This document shows positions 36,206 through 45,200 of a DNA stretch of 64,000 bases, one piece after another (position 1 is the first letter of the stretch; the number at the start of each line of letters is the position of its first letter). The stretch spans positions 992,001 to 1,056,000 of the forward strand of contig OZ242021.1 in the NCBI GenBank assembly GCA_965204925.1, given 5' to 3'. Source of the DNA: G963663315 sp965204925. GTDB taxonomy: Bacteria > Pseudomonadota > Gammaproteobacteria > Arenicellales > Poriferihabitantaceae. The notes beneath the pieces were generated by a model. It saw nothing but the letters and a program-made list of their open reading frames with translations. It was not told the origin of the DNA and searched no databases. A program made the position numbers and the translations under genes.

Positions 36206-37645
36206 TCACGCTTTCAGATAGGTGGTTTTCACCTGCGTATAAAATTCGGCGGCATACTGTCCCTGCTCGCGAGACCCGAAGCTGGAATCTTTCCTGCCAC
36301 CGAAAGGCACGTGATAATCGGTCCCCGAAGTCGGCAAATTGACCATGACACAACCGGTTGTCGAATGTTTCCTGAAATGGCTGGCACGGGAAAGAGAACG
36401 GGTGATGATACTGGAGGTCAACCCGAACGCGGTATCATTGGCAAGCGCCAGCGCGTGATCATAATCGTCCGCCCTGATAACACAGGTGATCGGCCCGAAT
36501 ATTTCTTCCCTGTTGATTTGCATGGCATTGCTGCCGTTTATGAACAATGCCGGCTTCATATAGTATCCCGGGGCAGGCAGTTCGAGCTGTTCTCCGCCGC
36601 ACACCAGCTCCGCCCCCTGTTGCTTGCCAATCGCCAGATATCGCTGATTCTGGTCCAGTTGCGCCTGATCCACGACTGGACCGATGTTGCTTTTTCGGTC
36701 CAGGGCATGACCCACGACCAGCCCGTCCATGGCTTTTTGCATGGCTTCGACGAATTGATCATGGACGCCTGCGGTGACGATAATGCGTGATGAGGCCGTA
36801 CATTTTTGTCCCGTGCTGAAGAACGCCCCGTTTACCGCGCACGCCACGGCTACCTCCATATCTGCGTCATCCACTATAACGAGAGGGTTTTTACTGCCCA
36901 TCTCCATTTGTACTTTAGTGAGGTTTTCTGCCGCCGCCGCCGCGATCCTGCGGCCGGTAGCAAGCGAGCCGGTAAAAGTGATGGCATCAATGCCGCCGGA
37001 TGTGATCAGCGCCTCGCCGACCGAACGACCACTGCCGAGCGCCATGTTCACGAGACCGTCGGGCAGATCCTGGCGCGCAATAATCTCCATCAACGCAACC
37101 GCGCTGGCCGGCGTCAGATTGGCCGGCTTCCAGACCACGGCATTACCATAAGCAAGGGCGGGCGCGAGTTTCCAGCAGGGTAGCGCGGTCGGGAAATTCC
37201 ATGGCGTAATCACAGCAATCACGCCAACCGGCTCCCGGGTCACCAAAACCTCCACGCCAGGGCGGACAGAGTCACAGATATCTCCCATCTGACGCAGTAC
37301 TTGCGCAGCGTAATAGGTAAAAAACTGCCCGGCGCGATAGACCTCCCCCTTGCCCTCGGGCAGGGTCTTGCCCTCTTCCCGGCACAGCAGATCGCCCAGT
37401 TCCGTGGAGCGATCCATCAAGGCCCGGCCTATCGCCATCAGCACATCGTAACGCCGCTCCAGACCGCTGCCGGCCCACACAGCCTGCGCCCGGCGCGCCG
37501 CATCGACAGCCTCGGCGACCTGCGCCGGACTGGCCTGCGCAAACTCACCGACCACATCGCGGGTATCGGACGGATTCACATCCGCTACTCTGTCCACCCC
37601 GTCGACCCATCGGCCGTTGATATAATTCCGTGTTTCCAGCGTCAT
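36206..37645 (-). CDS. NAD(P)-dependent aldehyde dehydrogenase
   Basis: 479 aa. It contains ITPWNFPTALPCWKLAPALAYGN (cofactor site), FTGSLATGRRIAAAAAENL, EMGSKNPLVIVDDAD (catalytic Glu) and FFSTGQKCTASSR (catalytic Cys), ending with SGTDYHVPFGGRKDSS. The closest recognised group by motif is alpha-ketoglutaric semialdehyde dehydrogenase (GTDYH...FGGRK), which ends hydroxyproline, glucarate and arabinose pathways. Operon with the M19 dipeptidase. The substrate is inferred from the C-terminal signature only. Confidence 0.87.
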   Translation of the reverse strand: MTLETRNYINGRWVDGVDRVADVNPSDTRDVVGEFAQASPAQVAEAVDAARRAQAVWAGSGLERRYDVLMAIGRALMDRSTELGDLLCREEGKTLPEGKGEVYRAGQFFTYYAAQVLRQMGDICDSVRPGVEVLVTREPVGVIAVITPWNFPTALPCWKLAPALAYGNAVVWKPANLTPASAVALMEIIARQDLPDGLVNMALGSGRSVGEALITSGGIDAITFTGSLATGRRIAAAAAENLTKVQMEMGSKNPLVIVDDADMEVAVACAVNGAFFSTGQKCTASSRIIVTAGVHDQFVEAMQKAMDGLVVGHALDRKSNIGPVVDQAQLDQNQRYLAIGKQQGAELVCGGEQLELPAPGYYMKPALFINGSNAMQINREEIFGPITCVIRADDYDHALALANDTAFGLTSSIITRSLSRASHFRKHSTTGCVMVNLPTSGTDYHVPFGGRKDSSFGSREQGQYAAEFYTQVKTTYLKA

Positions 37646-37726
37646 GAGATACCCGTTTCCGGCATTTTATTGAATTCGCTCTGATGATACCGCGAATATC
37701 CGGGATTACAACAGAGCGCGCCCCCG

Positions 37727-39562
37727 TTAACCGATATACCCGCCGTCCTTGCGTGTAATGGCGATCACCGCTGAACGGGGGAGGGAGTTGCCACCATCGG
37801 GGAAATGACATACAGACGGGTTTTTTTCACCGGGATGCTGAATGCCTGTGAACAGAGTGCGTCTGTCCGAACTCCAGGTGATACCGGTGATTTCACATTC
37901 CTTCGGACCGACGAGAAAACGCCGGATTTCACCGGTTTCCACATCTGCCATCAACATCTGATTATTGCCCATGCCAGCGAAATCCCCTTCATTGGAGTAG
38001 TTGCCGTCCGTCTGAATCCAGAGATTTCCCAAAGAGTCGAACGCGAGCCCATCGGGAGAATTGAACAGGTTGTCGGCGTGGATGTTTCCTGAACCGCCCC
38101 TGGCGTCGTTGTACACAGCAGGGTTACCGGCAATGACAAACAAATCCCAGGAAAATCCCCGCGCCGTGTGATCGCCTCCTTCGGGCGCCCAGCGCACAAT
38201 CTGGCCGTACCGGTTGGCTTTGCGGGGGTTGGGTCCGCCAACGGGAGTGGCGTCTCCGCCGGCGTTGGGCTTGATCCCGCGATTTTTGTTATTGGTCAGG
38301 CAGCAGAAGATTTCAGGCCGATAGGGATTGGACGCTACCCATTCCGGGCGGTCCATCGTGGTGGCGCCGACCTTACTGCCCGCAATCCGCGAAAAGATGC
38401 AAATTTCTTCCCGCGACATGCCGGTAGCTTCAGCGGTCAGATCAATCCATTGCCCCTTACCGTCCTCTTCGAACCTTGCGACGGACAACAAACCGCCCTC
38501 CAGAAGGTCGGTATTGTGCGGTGAACCAGCAACGTATTTATGCCTGGAAACGAACCGGTAAATGAATTCTCCACGCTCGTCGTCACCCATGTAAGCTACC
38601 ACATGGCCGTTGGCGGCTACCACGATCTCACAGTTTTCATGCTTGAAGCGGCCCATTGCGGTACGCTTTTTGGGGGTTGATTGAGGGTCCGAGGGGTCGA
38701 TTTCCACGATATATCCCGCGCGGTTCGGCTCATTGGGGCTGCGCCCGAAATCAAAGCGTGCATCCACCAGATACCAACCGTAACCCCGGTCGCTGGTCTT
38801 GATACCGTATCGCCTGTGCATGTCGGACAGTTTCGCTTCCGGCTCGCCGGGAATTGCGAAATAGCCGTCGAAGTTCTCCTCACAGGTAAGAAAGGTTCCC
38901 CAGGGAGTTATGCCGTTGCCGCAGTTGTTCCAGGTTCCGAGCGACCGTGTGCCGGAGGGGTCGGCAGCGGTTTTCATGAGGTCGTGCCCGCGGGCGGGAC
39001 CGGTGATTTCCATCGGTGACATGGGGGTGATCCTGCGGTTCCAGGGTGAGTCGGACACGACCCGCCACCGCCCCTGATTCTGCGCTACCTCAAAGATGCT
39101 CACGCCATGCGCGGCCATACCCTTTTTCACGTCGTCATCATTTTCCGGCAGGGCGGAATCCCGGTTACCAAAGATGATATTGCGGTTGCAGTATTCGTTG
39201 TTGACTGCAAGCAGGTTGCGGCCGTCGACCTGAAAAAACGCCATCCCGTCGCAGTTGTCGCCAAATGCCATCATCTGGCTGGCGGCGGTGCCGCGGCTCG
39301 ACTGGTCAAATTCGGAGCCGGCGCTCCACAGCGGGTCGCCCCAGGCAGCTACAACTTGCCATTCATATCCCTCTGGCAACGTGACCGTATCATGACTGTT
39401 GGCGGCCACCGGGTCGAAACGAATGGTCGGATGGGCCAGCAACGGCGCGCCTGGCAAGGCGGCAGCCACAAAAGCGGCGGCGCCAAGGGTAAAGGAACCC
39501 TTGAGAAGTTCCCGGCGATTGATCACTCTCTCAAAATCAGTTGTCTCGTGTGTCTGTTTCAT
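37727..39562 (-). CDS. PhoX-type phosphatase (DUF839), Tat-exported
   Basis: 611 aa periplasmic phosphatase. The N-terminus has a twin-arginine signal (NRRELLKGSFTLGAAAF). Family blocks include GDNCDGMAFF, LLAVNNEY, WNNCGNGITPWGTFLTCEENFDGYF, and TTMDRPEWVA near residue 400, then LFNSPDGLAFD. PhoX enzymes use Fe and Ca and release phosphate from organic esters, typically under phosphate starvation and common in marine bacteria. No Pho box was identified upstream. It is divergent from the ABC cluster; 39563-39713 between them shows no other gene. Confidence 0.9.
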   Translation of the reverse strand: MKQTHETTDFERVINRRELLKGSFTLGAAAFVAAALPGAPLLAHPTIRFDPVAANSHDTVTLPEGYEWQVVAAWGDPLWSAGSEFDQSSRGTAASQMMAFGDNCDGMAFFQVDGRNLLAVNNEYCNRNIIFGNRDSALPENDDDVKKGMAAHGVSIFEVAQNQGRWRVVSDSPWNRRITPMSPMEITGPARGHDLMKTAADPSGTRSLGTWNNCGNGITPWGTFLTCEENFDGYFAIPGEPEAKLSDMHRRYGIKTSDRGYGWYLVDARFDFGRSPNEPNRAGYIVEIDPSDPQSTPKKRTAMGRFKHENCEIVVAANGHVVAYMGDDERGEFIYRFVSRHKYVAGSPHNTDLLEGGLLSVARFEEDGKGQWIDLTAEATGMSREEICIFSRIAGSKVGATTMDRPEWVASNPYRPEIFCCLTNNKNRGIKPNAGGDATPVGGPNPRKANRYGQIVRWAPEGGDHTARGFSWDLFVIAGNPAVYNDARGGSGNIHADNLFNSPDGLAFDSLGNLWIQTDGNYSNEGDFAGMGNNQMLMADVETGEIRRFLVGPKECEITGITWSSDRRTLFTGIQHPGEKNPSVCHFPDGGNSLPRSAVIAITRKDGGYIG

Positions 39563-39713
39563 ACGTCTTGTTCAAATAGTGGGGTGACGAGGCCGGGCCG
39601 GCAATCTGCCGGGTTGGGCAGGTCGTCAACAAAGCGCGGCATTTGTTCCCGAAAGATTTTACCGCAGACAGATTATAACAATATGACTGAATCAAAAAAT
39701 ATTCCCGAGGGGG

Positions 39714-39754
39714 TTGACAGCAGAAAATACCTACTGTATTATTTCACTAATACA
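39714..39754 (+). promoter_or_regulatory. Strong promoter with overlapping GntR-type operator
   Basis: TTGACA (39714-39719), 17-bp spacer, TATTAT (39737-39742). A perfect inverted repeat TGTATTA-N6-TAATACA (39735-39754) covers the -10 and the expected transcription start. Its size and position suit the YtrA-type GntR regulator encoded third in the operon (41462-41836), implying autorepression. This is inference from position and symmetry. Confidence 0.75.
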
Positions 39755-39787
39755 ATTTTATGACTTCCCTGAGCTCTCTTGTAACAC

Positions 39788-40630
39788 ATGATCGAAATCG
39801 AAAATATCCGGTTCGGCTATCGCAACGTTACGATATTCCAGGACCTCGACCTCACGCTGGCGCCCGGTAATATCCATGGCCTGCTCGGGCTCAATGGGGC
39901 CGGCAAGTCAACCCTTCTCAATCTGCTCGGCGGCCTCATTTTTCCCGGCGCCGGCCGGATTCGGGTACTGGGTCTGGAGCCGCGCCGAAGGGCGCCGGAA
40001 TTTCTCTCACGAATCTATATGCTCTCCGAGGCGCCCCGGCTGCCGGCGGCCACGGACCGGCAATACATCCTGAGGTTCGCGCCTCTCTATCCGAATTTCG
40101 ATCACGAATACCTGGAACGTCTGCTTGAAGAGCTTGCCGTGCCCCGCGCGCAGAAACTCGCGAGCCTCTCGCTCGGGGAACAGAAGAAATTCCACCTCGC
40201 GTTCGGACTCGCCTGCCAACCGTCTGTCCTGATCCTGGATGAGCCGACCAATGGCCTGGATATCCCGTCAAAAGGACTTTTTCGCAAACTTGTCGCCGAA
40301 TCCCTGACTGACGACCGTATCCTCGTTCTCGCCACACATCAGGTGAAGGATGTGGAGCCGTTGATCGACCGGGTTTTGATCGTTCACGACGGAACGTTTA
40401 TCTGCAACCGGAGCCTCGCCGAAATATCCGCCGCTTTCCGCTTCTCCCGGGAAACAACCCGACCGCCCCAGCATTCCCCGGGCCTGGTATACGTGGAACC
40501 CGGCCTCGGCGGATACGCCACGGTGCGCACCGAGTCCAACGCAGGGGGCGGGCAACCGGATCTGGAACTCCTGTTCAAAGCCGCCATCTCCAACCCGGCT
40601 GCATTCCGCGAATCCGTCCGCAAGGAGTAA
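39788..40630 (+). CDS. ABC transporter ATP-binding protein (YtrB-like)
   Basis: 280 aa. Walker A LLGLNGAGKSTLLNLL, signature LASLSLGEQKKFHLAFGLA (a variant LSLGE rather than LSGGQ), Walker B VLILDEPTNGLD and switch His in LATHQVKDV. It is the first gene of a four-gene operon: ATPase, membrane protein, GntR regulator, DUF2807 protein. By analogy with ytr clusters it may export a peptide or cell-wall-active compound, or respond to envelope stress. The promoter and operator lie 35-75 bp upstream. Confidence 0.87.
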   Translation: MIEIENIRFGYRNVTIFQDLDLTLAPGNIHGLLGLNGAGKSTLLNLLGGLIFPGAGRIRVLGLEPRRRAPEFLSRIYMLSEAPRLPAATDRQYILRFAPLYPNFDHEYLERLLEELAVPRAQKLASLSLGEQKKFHLAFGLACQPSVLILDEPTNGLDIPSKGLFRKLVAESLTDDRILVLATHQVKDVEPLIDRVLIVHDGTFICNRSLAEISAAFRFSRETTRPPQHSPGLVYVEPGLGGYATVRTESNAGGGQPDLELLFKAAISNPAAFRESVRKE

Positions 40631-40632
40631 AC

Positions 40633-41472
40633 ATGATGAAACAATCGTTTTCCATAGCCAGACTCTGGTTTCTCCTGCGCGGCGACTTTCTCGCCGAATG
40701 GCGCATACATGCCGCCATTTTCGGCGTCGTGGCCGCTGTCACTTTCCTGATCTCGACGCAACAGCGCCTTGACGGGTCCGCGCATCCATCGTTTTACCGG
40801 ACACTGTTCAACCATGCACTGTTCATTTGGGGGCTGTGGGCAACGAGCGTGACATTCCGGTCGCTCCACGATCAAACCCGCCAGAAAACTTACCTGCTTC
40901 TCCCCGCATCCCCGCTGGAAAAGCTCATTGCGCGCCTCTTGCCTCTCACGGTGGGCATCTGCATCATACTGCCGATCGGTTTTCTTTTTCTTTCCGTTGT
41001 GATCGAACTGTTCAACCTGATCATCTACGGAAGCCGGCGCGCGTTGTTCAATCCTTTCGACCCCGCTGTCCGGAAGCTGTACGACTCCTACATCATTTTT
41101 CAGTCGGTATTCTTTCTCGGAGCTGTATGGTTTCAGCGGTTCGCGTTCCTGAAGACAGTCCTGCTCCTCGTTCTCATACATGTTGGTCTTGCCTTGCTCG
41201 TACTTGCCGCGGTCTACCTTGCGTCTGGAAGTTTCAGTTGGTATCCCGCGGATATCCGGGGCGTCCCTCTGTCCTCGTTGCATACCGAAAGTTTCAACCT
41301 TGCGGATTTCATGCTCTACGCCGTTATGGGCAATACGATCCCGCGTTTCCTGATTCCGGACCGGGAAATCCTTGCGACACTCTTTCATGGGGGGTTGTTT
41401 CTGCTCCCGCTCGTTCTATGGTGGGTCGCGTGGCTGCGGCTGAAGGAGGCGCAAATAAACGGTGGAGTTTAA
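40633..41472 (+). CDS. ABC transporter membrane subunit
   Basis: 279 aa with six predicted transmembrane segments, roughly residues 28-46, 57-75, 102-130, 152-170, 180-205 and 255-275. It begins 2 bp after the ATPase stop and ends overlapping the regulator's GTG start, so it is the cognate permease. The loop SLHDQTRQKTYLLLPASPLEKLIA resembles ABC-2 type proteins that precede membrane-embedded helices. Sequence similarity to a named family is weak; the assignment rests on topology and context. Confidence 0.75.
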   Translation: MMKQSFSIARLWFLLRGDFLAEWRIHAAIFGVVAAVTFLISTQQRLDGSAHPSFYRTLFNHALFIWGLWATSVTFRSLHDQTRQKTYLLLPASPLEKLIARLLPLTVGICIILPIGFLFLSVVIELFNLIIYGSRRALFNPFDPAVRKLYDSYIIFQSVFFLGAVWFQRFAFLKTVLLLVLIHVGLALLVLAAVYLASGSFSWYPADIRGVPLSSLHTESFNLADFMLYAVMGNTIPRFLIPDREILATLFHGGLFLLPLVLWWVAWLRLKEAQINGGV

Positions 41473-41836
41473 GGACCCAAAGGGAATCTACCTGCAGATC
41501 GCCGACCGGGTTCGGGAGCGGATTCTCGGCGGCGAGTGGAGTGCGGGCGAACGCATTCCCTCCGTCCGCGAGATGGCCGTCCAGCTTGGCGTCAATCCGA
41601 ACACCGTTGCCCGCAGCTACCAGATCCTGGTCGAACAAAACATCATCACGAACCAGAGAGGCAGAGGATATTTTGTCGGCGAAGACGCCGTTGTTCGCAT
41701 ACTGGAAGAAATGAGACGGGAGTTCCTCATGGAGGCGCTCCCGGAAATTGTCCGCACGATGCAGTTACTCGGCATCAAGCCGGAAGAAATCACCGCCCGT
41801 TTCACATCCGGCCCAGACAACCAGTCAGATAACTGA
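41462..41836 (+). CDS. GntR family regulator, YtrA subfamily
   Basis: 124 aa. The N-terminal winged helix spans about residues 8-75: IYLQIADRVRERILGGEWSAG, RIPSVREMAVQLGVNPNTV and QRGRGYFVGEDA. The short all-helical C-terminal tail, instead of a large ligand domain, marks the YtrA subfamily. The start is GTG at 41462, 11 bp inside the permease gene, with AAGGAGG upstream. The likely operator is the palindrome at 39735-39754 in the operon promoter. YtrA-type regulators respond to envelope or antibiotic stress in Firmicutes; the signal here is unknown. Confidence 0.88.
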   Translation: MEFKDPKGIYLQIADRVRERILGGEWSAGERIPSVREMAVQLGVNPNTVARSYQILVEQNIITNQRGRGYFVGEDAVVRILEEMRREFLMEALPEIVRTMQLLGIKPEEITARFTSGPDNQSDN

Positions 41837-41851
41837 ACAGAGGAAGACCCT

Positions 41852-42580
41852 ATGAAACCAAAGCCGAGAGCCAGCGTCATTGCATTACTGGGAACGGTTG
41901 CAGTATTGACCGTGGCAACTATCGCTATACTCGTCATTGCCATTACGGACCGCATTCATGTGTCCGGCACGAGCGCCTCGGGGATTAAACACAACGGTGG
42001 ACACATGATCAAGCGCCTGGAGATCGGTGATGTCCGTGAGATTACACTTATCGGTAAATGGGAGATAGAACTGAGGCAGGGGCGCGACAGGCAGCTGGAA
42101 CTCTCCTGGCCGCAAACCGTCGGCGACCTGATACACTGGAAGGCCGAAGAAGATCGGATCGAACTCGAATTCGATCCGCCTTTCTGGCTGGACGGCCCCG
42201 GAGTTTTCGCCACTGCCCGAATCACCCTGACACAACTCGCTCTGCTCGACCTCAAGGGTTATAACCGGGTAAGCCTGCGGGGCTTCAACGGCGACCGGCT
42301 CACGCTTGAAATGAAGGGAAACAACCTCGTCATCGGAGATAGTGGAGACTACACCACGCTGGACCTGTCCGTTGCCGGCATGAACCATGTCAACCTTGGC
42401 ACGGTCCGCGTACGGGACGCCAATGTCCATATTCAGGGTAACAACAATGTCACCCTTGCCATGGACGGCGGGAAGCTATCCGGTTTTATTGCCGGAGTCG
42501 GAGCGCTCGACTATTACGGGACTGTTTCTGCAGAAACAGTCCGTATCGCAGGGATGGCCCATGTCGGGAAACTTGATTGA
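41852..42580 (+). CDS. DUF2807 (head GIN domain) beta-helix protein
   Basis: 242 aa. A single N-terminal transmembrane helix (residues 8-30; VIALLGTVAVLTVATIAILV) anchors an extracytoplasmic beta-helical domain. Repeats such as LALLDLKGYNRVSLRGF, LTLEMKGNNLVIG and VHIQGNNNVTLAM are typical of DUF2807. The family's function is unclear; it is often near ABC transporters with GntR regulators, as here. It lies 15 bp behind the regulator, so the operon is ATPase-permease-GntR-DUF2807. Convergent with gyrB, 22 bp away. Confidence 0.82.
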   Translation: MKPKPRASVIALLGTVAVLTVATIAILVIAITDRIHVSGTSASGIKHNGGHMIKRLEIGDVREITLIGKWEIELRQGRDRQLELSWPQTVGDLIHWKAEEDRIELEFDPPFWLDGPGVFATARITLTQLALLDLKGYNRVSLRGFNGDRLTLEMKGNNLVIGDSGDYTTLDLSVAGMNHVNLGTVRVRDANVHIQGNNNVTLAMDGGKLSGFIAGVGALDYYGTVSAETVRIAGMAHVGKLD

Positions 42581-42602
42581 CGACACGCGCCGACGGAAAT
42601 TA

Positions 42603-44993
42603 TCAGATGTCCAGGTTTGAAACGGCGAACGCATTCTTCTCAATGAACTCCCTGCGTGGTTCAACATGGTCTCCCATCAGTGTGGTAAAGGTTTCGTCCG
42701 CTCCCACGCCATCCTCAACGGTGACCTGGAGAAGGCGGCGCACTGCGGGGTCCATCGTGGTTTCCCATAATTGTTCGGGGTTCATCTCTCCGAGTCCCTT
42801 GTAACGTTGAATCGACAGACCCTTCTTCGCTTTCCCCATCATCCATTCGACCGCCCCGGAAAACTGGTCAAATTCTTCCCGGCTACTGCCCCATTCAACA
42901 GCAAACCTTGCCCCGATACGGCTCAATCCGGCGGCATGAGCAATCAGCGACCGGTACTCAGCGCTGCTGAAAAAACTGGAGGGGAGATCGATCGTTTCTT
43001 CCAGTCCATACCGTCGTCTTGACACGGTCAGGACGGGTCGCCCCGAATTTCCGCCGACCGTATAGCGAATCGTGTCGCTGTCTCCCGCGTTCAGCGCCGC
43101 TTCCAGCGCGGCCGCTATGCGGGCCACGCTTTCCCGATCACCCAGTTCCTGTTCCACTATCGGCTCAATCGCCAGCAACGCTTCAAGTACTTCCCGGTTA
43201 TAGCGCCTGGACAATCTCTCTATTATACGGACAACCGAGTTGTTGCGCGTTATCAGCCCTCTCAATTCATCCCCGCTTATGGACCTGTCCGCGGTGTGCA
43301 AAGTTGCATGTTCGGCAACGATGTTCATGATATAACTGGTCATTTCAGCGTCATCCTTTATGTAAATTTCTTTTTTCTTCCTCTCCAGCTTGTAGAGCGG
43401 CGGTTGAGCGATATAGATATACCCTCTTTCAATCAATTCTCGCATTTGCCGGTAAAAGAAGGTCAGCAGCAACGTGCGTATGTGTGAACCATCGACATCT
43501 GCGTCCGTCATGACAATGACCCGATGGTAGCGCAGTCTGGCAATATCGAAATCGGCCTTTCCTATTCCGGCACCAAGAGCCGTGATCAGAGTGGTCACCT
43601 CCTCCGAGGAAAGCATCTTGTCAAAACGCGCCTTTTCTACATTCAGGATCTTCCCCTTGAGCGGTAAAATCGCCTGAAACCTCCTGTCTCTGGCCTGTTT
43701 TGCGCTTCCCCCCGCCGAATCCCCCTCAACCAGATAAAGCTCGGACAACGCCGGGTCCTGTTCCTGGCAATCGGACAGCTTCCCGGGCAGACCGCCCAAG
43801 TCCAGCGCGTTTTTGCGCCGCGTCATTTCCCTTGCCTTTCTCGCGGCCTCCCGGGCGCGCGCAGAACTGACAATGCGGTTGGCGATGATCTTCGCTTCCC
43901 TGGGGTTTTCCAGAAGAAAACTTCCCAACGCCTCCGTTACAACCGATTCAACCGAACCTTTCACCTCGGAAGACACCAGCTTTTCCTTTGTCTGGGAAGA
44001 AAATTTCGGGTCGGCGACCTTGATCGACAAAACAGCGGTTAAACCCTCACGGCAATCGTCCCCGCTCAAACTCACTTTTTCTTTTCTGGTGAGACCCAGC
44101 TCGGTGACATATCCGTTCAGGGTGCGGGTCATGGCGCTGCGCAGCCCTGCCAGGTGCGTACCTCCGTCTTTTTGCGGGATATTATTGGTATAGCAATAAG
44201 TGTTTTCCTGATATGAGTCGTTCCATTGCATGGCGAGATCAACCAAAACTGCTTCTTTCTCCCCTGTTGAAGTGAAGACGGTGGGATGCAAGGCGGTTTT
44301 GTTTTTATTCAGGTGTTTTACGAAAGCGGCGATGCCCCCATCGTACTGGAACACATCTCTGACGTCCGTACGCTCGTCGACCAGTTCTATGTGTACCCCG
44401 GAATTCAAAAACGACAATTCGCGCAGCCTTTTCCTTAAAATCTCATAATGGTACTCAACGCTTGAAAATGTTTCGGTACTGGCTGAAAAAGTAATGGTCG
44501 TTCCTGTTTCCCGGGTTTCTCCTGTAATCTCCAGCGGCGCGAGAGGCTCCCCGTTCATATACTCTTGGACGTAAATTTTTCCGCCGCGACATATCCGAAG
44601 AACCAGTTTTTCCGATAGCGCATTTACGACCGACACCCCTACCCCATGCAGGCCGCCCGACACCTTATAGGCGTTCTGATCAAACTTGCCGCCGGCATGA
44701 AGCACCGTCATGATCACTTCCGCGGCGCTTCTTCCTTCTTCTTCCAGTATACCGGTAGGAATCCCGCGGCCATTGTCACGGACCGTGATGGACTCATCTA
44801 TGTGAATCACCACCCGGATATGACTGCAATACCCCGCCAGCGCTTCATCTATGGCGTTATCCACGACTTCGAATACCATGTGATGAAGACCCGTACCATC
44901 ATCCGTATCTCCGATATACATGCCCGGACGTCTACGGACAGCATCCAGGCCTTTCAGCACCTTGATGCTGTTGGAATCGTAGTCATTCGACAT
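42603..44993 (-). CDS. gyrB: DNA gyrase subunit B
   Basis: 796 aa. GHKL ATPase domain (VFEVVDNAIDEALAGY, DNGRGIPTG, GLHGVGVSVVNAL), transducer, then TOPRIM (YLVEGDSAGGSAKQARDR, IVMTDADVDGSHIRTLLLTFFYRQM) and the C-terminal QRYKGLGEMNPEQLWETTMDP. Together with GyrA it introduces negative supercoils. The length of ~796 aa shows the enterobacterial-type insertion in the TOPRIM region. It sits at the end of dnaA-dnaN-gyrB, with no recF between dnaN and gyrB. Confidence 0.98.
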   Translation of the reverse strand: MSNDYDSNSIKVLKGLDAVRRRPGMYIGDTDDGTGLHHMVFEVVDNAIDEALAGYCSHIRVVIHIDESITVRDNGRGIPTGILEEEGRSAAEVIMTVLHAGGKFDQNAYKVSGGLHGVGVSVVNALSEKLVLRICRGGKIYVQEYMNGEPLAPLEITGETRETGTTITFSASTETFSSVEYHYEILRKRLRELSFLNSGVHIELVDERTDVRDVFQYDGGIAAFVKHLNKNKTALHPTVFTSTGEKEAVLVDLAMQWNDSYQENTYCYTNNIPQKDGGTHLAGLRSAMTRTLNGYVTELGLTRKEKVSLSGDDCREGLTAVLSIKVADPKFSSQTKEKLVSSEVKGSVESVVTEALGSFLLENPREAKIIANRIVSSARAREAARKAREMTRRKNALDLGGLPGKLSDCQEQDPALSELYLVEGDSAGGSAKQARDRRFQAILPLKGKILNVEKARFDKMLSSEEVTTLITALGAGIGKADFDIARLRYHRVIVMTDADVDGSHIRTLLLTFFYRQMRELIERGYIYIAQPPLYKLERKKKEIYIKDDAEMTSYIMNIVAEHATLHTADRSISGDELRGLITRNNSVVRIIERLSRRYNREVLEALLAIEPIVEQELGDRESVARIAAALEAALNAGDSDTIRYTVGGNSGRPVLTVSRRRYGLEETIDLPSSFFSSAEYRSLIAHAAGLSRIGARFAVEWGSSREEFDQFSGAVEWMMGKAKKGLSIQRYKGLGEMNPEQLWETTMDPAVRRLLQVTVEDGVGADETFTTLMGDHVEPRREFIEKNAFAVSNLDI

Positions 44994-45076
44994 AAGAAAA
45001 CATCCTGAAAATAAAACTCCCTGATTTTAACACAGACGATCCTGAACTTTTTCGCGACCGGATTGGTAAATACCGA

Positions 45077-45092
45077 TGTTTCACATGAAACA
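45077..45092. other. parS-like centromere site 1
   Basis: TGTTTCACATGAAACA differs at one position from the bacterial parS consensus TGTTTCACGTGAAACA. Flanking bases extend the symmetry to GATG...CATC (45075-45094). It lies in the dnaN-gyrB gap near the origin, where chromosomal parS sites for ParB usually cluster. parA/parB are not in the window. Confidence 0.8.
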
Positions 45093-45166
45093 TCAGCATC
45101 ATGGACTTTCAGAACGCTTTACGCTTCCGCAGGAAAATTGAAACAGGGGGAGCGGTTTCAGGAAAT

Positions 45167-45198
45167 ACCGGTAATGTTTCACATGAAACATTACCGGT
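45167..45198. other. parS-like site 2 inside a 32-bp palindrome
   Basis: The same 16-mer TGTTTCACATGAAACA (45175-45190) is nested in a perfect 15-bp inverted repeat, ACCGGTAATGTTTCA on one side and its complement on the other with a 2-base centre. It starts directly after the dnaN stop. It may serve both as parS and as an RNA hairpin for the dnaN transcript; no T-run follows. Confidence 0.8.
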
Positions 45199-45200
45199 TA

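Noticed and set aside
40384..41388. 334-aa minus-strand frame over the ABC permease gene
   Set aside because: Charged low-complexity composition and complete overlap with the permease on the other strand.
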